DNA of 64,000 bases, taken from contig DLCG01000008.1 in NCBI GenBank assembly GCA_002480495.1, forward strand, positions 1 to 64,000, read 5' to 3'. The position numbers were made by a program, and so were the translations under genes. Below the pieces are notes generated by a model. The model made no database searches. It had not been told where the DNA came from and was given only the letters and a program-made list of their open reading frames with translations. This stretch comes from Rhodobiaceae bacterium UBA7804 (lineage in GTDB: Bacteria > Pseudomonadota > Alphaproteobacteria > Parvibaculales > Parvibaculaceae). Shown here piece after piece: positions 53,280 through 58,923 of the stretch (the first letter of the stretch is position 1; each line of letters opens with the position of its first letter).

Positions 53280-53847
53280 AGACACCGACTCCAAGGCGGC
53301 GGCTCCGGCCGCGGCGGCTCCCGTCAGCGCCCCGTCGGGCGGCCGGCGGCCCAATGTGCGCACCGCGCCGTCGATCATCTCGAACGACCTCGTGGTGCAT
53401 GGCAACCTGACGGCGACCGGCGACATCCAGGTCGACGGTACCGTCGAAGGCGATATTCGCAGCCAGTCGCTGACAATCGGCGAGAAGGCCTCGATCACAG
53501 GCGAAATCGTGGCGGAGGACATCGTGATCCGCGGCCGCGTCGTCGGCACGATCCGCGGGCGGCGCGTGCAGCTCGCCTCGACCTGCCACGTAGAAGGCGA
53601 CATTCTCCACGAGGCGCTGGCCGTCGAAACGGGCGCGTTCTTCGAGGGCGCCTGCCGCCATTCCGACGACCCGATCAGCCAGCAATCGGCCTCGACCGCG
53701 CGCACCGCGCCCGCTCCGAAGCCCGCAGCGGCGCCGGTCAGCACCGGCACGGGCCTCGGCTCCGGCTCCCGCCCCACCGCCGGCAATGACAGCCCGGTCG
53801 TGGTGAATGACGGGGGCGTGGTCGTCAAGCGGCCCGCCGCGCAGTAA
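53257..53847 (+). CDS. Bactofilin
   Basis: This polymer-forming cytoskeletal protein has 196 residues. The central beta-helix domain (about 48-140) has repeated segments such as DLVVHGNLTATGDIQVDG and VEGDIRSQSLTIG. A disordered Lys/Ala/Pro N-terminus and a long Ser/Pro/Gly C-terminal tail flank it. It starts inside the end of the M23 peptidase gene. The pair is likely a unit for localised peptidoglycan cutting. Confidence 0.93.
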   Translation: MFSRSKDKDTDSKAAAPAAAAPVSAPSGGRRPNVRTAPSIISNDLVVHGNLTATGDIQVDGTVEGDIRSQSLTIGEKASITGEIVAEDIVIRGRVVGTIRGRRVQLASTCHVEGDILHEALAVETGAFFEGACRHSDDPISQQSASTARTAPAPKPAAAPVSTGTGLGSGSRPTAGNDSPVVVNDGGVVVKRPAAQ

Positions 53848-53873
53848 GCGCGAGAAAATTCGAGGGGAAGAAT

Positions 53874-53902
53874 GGCCGGAGGCGCATGTCTCCGGCCTTT
53901 TT
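53874..53902 (+). terminator. Intrinsic terminator of the M23-bactofilin operon
   Basis: GGCCGGAG pairs with CTCCGGCC and is followed by TTTTT. It lies 26 bp past the bactofilin stop. Confidence 0.9.
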
Positions 53903-53968
53903 CGTTACGTGACCGTGACGATTGACGGAAACGGCGGAAAGCTGCGGTTTTTACGCCGGCCCCGGCTG

Positions 53969-54000
53969 ACCGTCATCTAAACGTCACGCAAACGTCATAT
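53969..54000 (+). promoter_or_regulatory. PhoB-box-like direct repeats
   Basis: CGTCA occurs at 53971, 53982 and 53993, exactly 11 bp apart, with A-rich spacers. This is the spacing of the PhoB box (CTGTCAT-N4 repeats). No clear gene follows on the plus strand before the end of prfB. Confidence 0.4.
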
Positions 54001-54232
54001 TGGGCGCAGTTATCCCCGCCACCGGGGACAAGCACCCTGCCCTCATCAAAGTCTCGGGAAGTCAGGGAGGATGCAATCCCGCACCGGGAAGAGTGCATTT
54101 CCCTGTGCTCAAAAATGTGCCGGAACTGGACTGGCCGCTAACCGTGTCCCGGCCCCGAACGGAGAGACGCATCCGGAGCGCGTTGCGGTGCGGAGCGATT
54201 TCCCCGGGTGATGGAGAGAAAAAAGTAATCCT

Positions 54233-54286
54233 CCCCCGCCCCGAAATTCGCGTCCGCAAATTTCGACCCGCCCCCAGGGGCGGGTG
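54233..54286. repeat. Palindromic intergenic repeat, copy 1 (after prfB)
   Basis: It begins with CCCCCGCCCCGAA (54233-54245), followed by an inverted repeat CGAAATTCGCG...GCAAATTTCG and the palindrome ACCCGCCCC / GGGGCGGGT (54266-54285). The same 13 bases and the same two-hairpin layout occur at 58856, after mrcA. Confidence 0.6.
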
Positions 54287-54311
54287 GGATGAGAATGAAG
54301 AGCGCGCTGCC

Positions 54312-55440
54312 CTAGTCGATGTCCTCGACGGGCTCGGCCGTGCCGTGGACGCGGGCGGCGAGCGCCGCGGCCATGAAGGGATCGAGATCGCCGTCGAGCA
54401 CCTTCGAGGGGTCCGGGCTTTCGACGCCGGTGCGCAGGTCCTTCACCATCTGATAGGGCTGCAGTACATAGGAGCGGATCTGGTGACCCCAGCCGATGTC
54501 GCTCTTGCCCGCCTCTTGCGCCGCGGCGGCCTCCTCGCGCTTCTGCAGCTCCATCTCGTAGAGGCGCGCGCGCAGCATGTCCCAGGCGGCGGCGCGGTTC
54601 TTGTGCTGCGAGCGCTCGTTCTGACAGGCGACGACGATGCCCGTCGGAATATGCGTGATGCGCACCGCGCTGTCCGTCTTGTTGATGTGCTGACCGCCGG
54701 CGCCCGACGCGCGATAGGTATCGACGCGGCAGTCGCTCTCGTTGATCTGGATGTCGATGCGGTCATCGACCACGGGATAGACCCAGACGGAGGAGAAGCT
54801 CGTGTGGCGGCGCGCGGCGCTGTCGTAGGGCGAGATGCGGACGAGCCGGTGGACGCCCGACTCCGTCTTCAGCCAGCCATAGGCATTGTGGCCCTTCACG
54901 AGAATGGTGGCCGACTTGATGCCCGCCTCTTCGCCGTCATGGCGCTCGACGAGCTCGACCTTGTAGCCCTTGCGCTCCGCCCAGCGCGTATACATGCGCA
55001 GCAGCATCTGCGCCCAGTCCTGGCTTTCCGTGCCGCCCGCGCCGGCATGAACTTCAACATAGGTGTCGTTGGCGTCGGCCTCGCCGGAGAGGAGCGTCTC
55101 GATCTCGGCTTCGGCGGCTTCGTCGCGCGCGGCCTTCAGCGCGGCCTCGGCTTCGGCGACGATGCCTTCATCGCCTTCCGCCTCGCCCATCTCGATCAGT
55201 TCGAGATTGTCGGCAAGCGCGGCTTCCAGTTTGCGGTAGCGGCCGATCGCCTCTTCGAGGCGCGTGCGCTCGCGCATCAGGCCCTGCGCCTTCTCGGGAT
55301 CGTTCCAGAAGTCGGGATCTTCGGCTTTCGCCGTCAGTTCATCGAAGCGTCGGAGAGCGGCATCCCAGTCAAAGATGCCTCCTCAGCAGTGCGAGCGACT
55401 GCTTGATTTCGTCGGCGACGGTCTGCGTCTCGGCGCGCAT
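54312..55440 (-). CDS. prfB: Peptide chain release factor 2, with programmed +1 frameshift
   Basis: RF2 releases peptides at UGA and UAA stop codons. Two frames must be joined. From ATG 55440, 22 codons lead to CTT at 55374-55372, then in-frame TGA (55371-55369). Shifting by +1 resumes at GAC 55370 and reads DWDAALRRFDELTAKAEDPD without a break into the main frame (internal ATG at 55277). The product is 375 residues, against 365 in E. coli. The stop-codon recognition motif reads SPYDS, and the catalytic GGQ is in RASGAGGQHINKTDSAVR. It is the usual neighbour of mrcA in related genomes, but here an island separates them. Confidence 0.96.
55368..55383 (-). promoter_or_regulatory. Programmed +1 ribosomal frameshift site of prfB
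   Basis: On the minus strand it reads AGGAGGCATCTTTGAC: an internal Shine-Dalgarno, three bases of spacer, the slippery CTT, the UGA stop and C. This is the textbook autoregulatory site: low RF2 makes the ribosome stall at UGA and shift. Confidence 0.95.
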
Positions 55441-55546
55441 GGGCGTGAACTCTTCTCGGTATCTACGTGTCTCGGGCCGGATTCGGCCCCTTCGCTGGCG
55501 CGGAAAATAGGGGGGATGGGGGGAGGTGTAAAGGGAAAGGGGCCGC

Positions 55547-55558
55547 CTAGACGTCTAG
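55547..55558. promoter_or_regulatory. Perfect 12-bp palindrome upstream of the DUF3883 gene
   Basis: CTAGACGTCTAG lies about 60 bp before the DUF3883 start, at the junction between prfB and the accessory genes. It could be an operator or a boundary scar. Confidence 0.3.
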
Positions 55559-55618
55559 TTCCTATTGTATGGAGCAGCCGGGTCCCCCTACCCTGGCTCT
55601 AGATTCTGCGGGGGATAG

Positions 55619-56458
55619 ATGAGCGACAGCGCGAGAACCGGCGAGGACTGGAGCGATCAGGAGATCGACCTGATCGTCGCCGACTATTTCGCGATGCTCG
55701 ACATGGAACTGAATGGCGAACCCTATGTGAAGGCGCGTCGCAACGCTGCACTTCAAGATCTGACCGGGCGCTCCAAAGGCTCCATTGAGTTCAAACATCA
55801 GAATATTAGCGCTGTCCTCGAAGTACTAGAGCGGCCTTGGATACCGGGCTACAAACCGATGCGGAATTTTCAACGCGCGCTTCTCGAGCGTGTTGAAGAG
55901 TTTCTCGATCATCAGGATACAGGAACGACGCTGTTGCTCCCGCGTAAAATGGAATTCGCCGAACACGGCATATTGTTCGTGGGAGAAGCACCGAAAAAGA
56001 TTGAGCGCCCGGAGGCCTCAAACCCCGAACTTGCCCGGCTCGTGCGAAAATTTGACCCCGCGCTCAGAGACGAACGCAACCGGCAGCTTGGAAAGCTCGG
56101 CGAGGAATGCGTGTTCAACTCGGAGCGGGCTCGTCTCACGACCGCCGGGCGCACTGATCTTGCCGAGAAGGTCAAATGGGTTGCACGGGATGAGGGAGAC
56201 GGCGCCGGGTTTGACGTGCTGTCTTTCACGGACCGCGGCGAAGAGCGCTTCCTCGAAGTGAAGACGACCGTCGGCAGCGAGCAGACGCCCTTCTACCTCT
56301 CCCGAAATGAAAAGCTGTTCTCGGAAGAACGGCAGGACGCCTTCCGCATCTTCCGGCTCTACGACTTCGCGCGGGCGCCAAAAGCGTTCGAGATCGCGCC
56401 GCCCCTTGAAAGCAAGCTCATTCTGGAAACGGCGAACTACAAAGCATCGTTTAGGTAA
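55619..56458 (+). CDS. DUF3883 domain protein (PD-(D/E)XK-like)
   Basis: The protein has 279 residues. The N-terminal half (about 10-95) has the WSDQEIDLIVADYFAML and RSKGSIEFKHQNISAVLE pattern found with several nuclease-like domains. The C-terminal half (about 155-250) is DUF3883: LGKLGEECVF, then GAGFDVLSF with Asp199, then FLEVKTT with Glu213 and Lys215, matching the D...ExK nuclease core. DUF3883 is often linked to restriction and defence genes; nuclease activity here is inferred. It is followed 54 bp later by the HEPN gene on the same strand. Confidence 0.83.
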   Translation: MSDSARTGEDWSDQEIDLIVADYFAMLDMELNGEPYVKARRNAALQDLTGRSKGSIEFKHQNISAVLEVLERPWIPGYKPMRNFQRALLERVEEFLDHQDTGTTLLLPRKMEFAEHGILFVGEAPKKIERPEASNPELARLVRKFDPALRDERNRQLGKLGEECVFNSERARLTTAGRTDLAEKVKWVARDEGDGAGFDVLSFTDRGEERFLEVKTTVGSEQTPFYLSRNEKLFSEERQDAFRIFRLYDFARAPKAFEIAPPLESKLILETANYKASFR

Positions 56459-56512
56459 GCGTCGCCAAAGATAGGCGTCAACGGAATGCTATTTAGCTAG
56501 AAAGGGTGCTTC

Positions 56513-57469
56513 ATGGAAAAATTTCTTCTTATTTCTTCCTTTCGGCACCTCAACATTGACGGCACGCTCCAAGCCCCATTCACGCTGCTTCCCGGCATCG
56601 ACATCACAAATCAGAAATCGAAAAAGAACGAACTGTTAGCGGATCAAAACATTGTAGCGCTAATGGGACTAATCGAGGCCAACCATCTTTTAGATAGCCC
56701 AAACATTGTTTTCTGTGAGTTCGACGAGAAGGACCTAGGAAATTTAGATTTAGAGAAGTCCTTGTTGTTGATTTTGCTTTGGATAAAAGGGCTGTTCAGA
56801 AGCGCTTGGGTGTTATCCGACCATAACCTTGAATGCGACGCTGCTTATCTCTTCAAGTACGAGCACGGACAACTAGAACGAGGAACAAGCAATTTCCTCG
56901 CTCAACACATCACGAGGGCGGATTGCTCGAAGTCAGAAACCACACTTGATTTTGAAGCTCTCAAGAAATGGGAACGACTACATGACAACATAAGCTCATA
57001 CCTTCACATGAAAAATTCGAGCGATCTACGTTTCTTCATGGAAAAGGGGTACTGCAGAATTGGACGAGCGTTTCAATTCATTGACAACGCTCGTGCGGCA
57101 CCCAACACAAGCATCAAAATCGCTCACTACATGAGCGCTTTCGAAGCCTTGTTTTCGACAAGCTCCGCAGAACTGTCGCACAAATTGTCCGAGCGAGTAG
57201 CGTTCTTCCTTTCGGAGTACGGCAAGTCTCATACAAAAATTGAGGTCTTTAAAAACATCAAAACTGCCTACGAGATAAGATCGAAGCTTGTTCATGGAGA
57301 CAATCTGCCTAAGGGCAAGATAGGTCAGCTACCTGAAGTTTCATCCACGTGCGATTCCTATCTTAGAGAAATCATGCAGATTATGTTTGGCGACCAGTCC
57401 CTAAAAGAACAGATAGATGTTACACCTGAAAAGCTCGATAACTTCTTTGAACAAATGATATTTGGCTAG
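56513..57469 (+). CDS. HEPN-domain protein (ApeA-like C-terminal HEPN), function unknown
   Basis: This 318-residue protein is visibly A+T-richer than all its neighbours and uses TTA and AAA codons that are rare elsewhere in the window, so it was probably acquired by transfer. The C-terminal part (about 200-300) is a HEPN-like helical domain: HYMSAFEALFSTSS, LSHKLSERVAFFL and the signature R256-SKLV-H261 in YEIRSKLVHGD, an R-x4-H motif that in HEPN RNases cuts RNA. The N-terminal 190 residues match nothing I recognise. It has a ribosome-binding site AAAGGG before the ATG and lies downstream of the DUF3883 gene. A toxin or anti-phage role is possible but not shown. Confidence 0.75.
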   Translation: MEKFLLISSFRHLNIDGTLQAPFTLLPGIDITNQKSKKNELLADQNIVALMGLIEANHLLDSPNIVFCEFDEKDLGNLDLEKSLLLILLWIKGLFRSAWVLSDHNLECDAAYLFKYEHGQLERGTSNFLAQHITRADCSKSETTLDFEALKKWERLHDNISSYLHMKNSSDLRFFMEKGYCRIGRAFQFIDNARAAPNTSIKIAHYMSAFEALFSTSSAELSHKLSERVAFFLSEYGKSHTKIEVFKNIKTAYEIRSKLVHGDNLPKGKIGQLPEVSSTCDSYLREIMQIMFGDQSLKEQIDVTPEKLDNFFEQMIFG

Positions 57470-57517
57470 CAAGAGCGAGGTATTTTATAATCTCGTCGCT
57501 TGATGATGGGCACGACG

Positions 57518-57590
57518 ATCCCGGTTTACGCCGGGATGACACCTGTGGTTGAGGTGAGGCCCATGGGCCCCGGCTTTCGCCGGGGTGACA
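57518..57590. repeat. Two short palindromic repeats between convergent genes
   Basis: ATCCCGG-TTTACG-CCGGGAT (57518-57537) and CCCCGGC-TTTC-GCCGGGG (57568-57585) are alike and are each followed by RTGACA. They look like a REP-type intergenic repeat family. The second, with its T-rich tail, may end HEPN transcription. Confidence 0.65.
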
Positions 57591-57616
57591 CTTTTATTTT
57601 TGGCAGACGCCGAGCT

Positions 57617-58804
57617 TCAGAGGGCGTTTCCCGCCGCAAATCCCGATGCCCAGGCCCATTGGAAGTTGAAGCCGCCGAGGTGGCCGGTGACGTCGAGGAC
57701 TTCGCCGATGAAATAGAGGCCCGGTATGTCGCGGGCTTCCATCGTTTTCGAAGAAAGGTCCTTCGTATCGACGCCGCCTGCGGTGACTTCCGCCGTGCGG
57801 AAACCCTCCGTCCCCTGAGGTTTGACGCGCCAGCTATTCACCTGCTCGCCAAGCGCACGGAGGCGCTTGTCGGAGAGGTCCGCGAGGCGGCCGGTGACCT
57901 CCGTCATTTCGCAGAGACGTTCGGCAAGGCTTTTCGGCAGGAGGCGCGAGAGCGCCGTTTCCACTTCCTGTTTCGGCTGGGAGGCGCGCGCCTCGCGCAG
58001 TTCCGCGAAAACATCGTGGCCGGGGCCTAAGTTCACCACGATCTCGTCGCCCTCTTTCCAGTAAGATGAAATCTGCAGGATGGCGGGGCCGGAGAGACCG
58101 CGATGCGTGAAGAGGAGCGCCTCGGCGAAGCGCGTCTTTCCGCAGGCGACTTCGGCATCGACCGAGACGCCGGAAAGCCCTTCGAGCTTCTCGCGCAGTT
58201 CCGGCCCGAAGGTGAAAGGCACGAGCGCGGGACGCGGCGGAACCAAGCCAAGCCCGAACTGGCGCGCGATGTCGTAACCCAGACCCGTCGCGCCCATCTT
58301 GGGGATCGACTTGCCGCCCGTCGCGACGACGAGCGAGGCGGCCTCGAAGCGGCCCTTCGAGGTTTCGACGGTAAAGTTGCCCTCTCCTCTCAATACGGAT
58401 TTCACTTCCGTTTCGAGGCTGATAGTCACACCGCCCTTCTCACATTCATCGAGCAGCATGTCGATGATCTGCTGCGAGGAGCCGTCGCAGAACAATTGCC
58501 CGAGCGTCTTTTCGTGCCAGGCGATGCCATATGCATCGACCATGGCGATGAAGTCCGCGGGCCTGAAACCGGCAAGCGCCGAAATGCAGAAGCGCGGATT
58601 GTCCGAAAGGAAGTTCTTCGGCGTGGTGTGGATATTGGTGAAGTTGCAGCGCCCGCCGCCGGAGATGCGGATCTTCTCGCCGGGTTTCTTCGCATGATCG
58701 ATGACGAGGACGCGGCGGCCGCGCCTGCCCGCCGTCAGCGCGCAGAAGAGACCTGCGCCGCCCGCGCCGAGGATGATCGCGTCATAGGTCGGGGAGGATG
58801 AAAT
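57617..58804 (-). CDS. BaiN/HI0933-family NAD(P)/FAD-dependent oxidoreductase with a non-canonical ATT start
   Basis: This flavoprotein has 395 residues. The Rossmann motif begins at TYDAIILGAGGAGLFCALTAG, then comes the signature ISGGGRCNFTN. The C-terminal end GLYFIGEVLDVTGHLGGFN is typical. The full family N-terminus is present in the frame, but no ATG, GTG or TTG occurs from upstream until ATG 58543 (codon 88, inside the fold). ATT 58804 has GGAG six bases upstream and gives the expected length, so I start there. It sits between mrcA (same strand) and the HEPN gene (facing). Confidence 0.85.
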   Translation of the reverse strand: MSSSPTYDAIILGAGGAGLFCALTAGRRGRRVLVIDHAKKPGEKIRISGGGRCNFTNIHTTPKNFLSDNPRFCISALAGFRPADFIAMVDAYGIAWHEKTLGQLFCDGSSQQIIDMLLDECEKGGVTISLETEVKSVLRGEGNFTVETSKGRFEAASLVVATGGKSIPKMGATGLGYDIARQFGLGLVPPRPALVPFTFGPELREKLEGLSGVSVDAEVACGKTRFAEALLFTHRGLSGPAILQISSYWKEGDEIVVNLGPGHDVFAELREARASQPKQEVETALSRLLPKSLAERLCEMTEVTGRLADLSDKRLRALGEQVNSWRVKPQGTEGFRTAEVTAGGVDTKDLSSKTMEARDIPGLYFIGEVLDVTGHLGGFNFQWAWASGFAAGNAL

Positions 58805-58855
58805 GGCGGGCTCCGGAGACTCAAGGGTGTCGGAAGAAGGAATAGCACGACCGCG

Positions 58856-58908
58856 CCCCCGCCCCGAACGAGCTTCGCTCGCCCCACCCTCCCCGAGGGG
58901 AGGGTGGG
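58856..58908. repeat. Palindromic intergenic repeat, copy 2 (after mrcA)
   Basis: CCCCCGCCCCGAA (58856-58868) is followed by a small hairpin CGAGCTTCGCTCG and the palindrome CCACCCTCCCC / GGGGAGGGTGG (58884-58907). It matches the layout of the copy at 54233. It may also end mrcA transcription. Confidence 0.6.
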
Positions 58909-58923
58909 TAGAAAGGTTCTGTC

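Larger units (their letters stand above)
53903..54311. other. Non-coding region between bactofilin and prfB
   Basis: About 410 bp without a supported gene. It holds a PhoB-box-like triple repeat (53971-53997), then palindromes next to prfB. A 48-codon plus-strand frame opens at 54070 right after AGGGAGG (spacing too short for good initiation) and has no recognisable similarity. Confidence 0.5.

Noticed and set aside
54312..55277. prfB taken as a truncated RF2 starting at ATG 55277
   Set aside because: The upstream frame and the CTTTGAC shift site restore the full N-terminus, so it is not truncated.
54000..55406. 468-codon open frame starting just after the PhoB-like repeats
   Set aside because: Tempting as the target of the repeats, but nearly all of it is the antisense of prfB and it shows no protein family pattern.
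57617..58543. BaiN gene taken as a 5'-truncated pseudogene
   Set aside because: The complete FAD-binding N-terminus is present in frame without stops; only the start codon is unusual.
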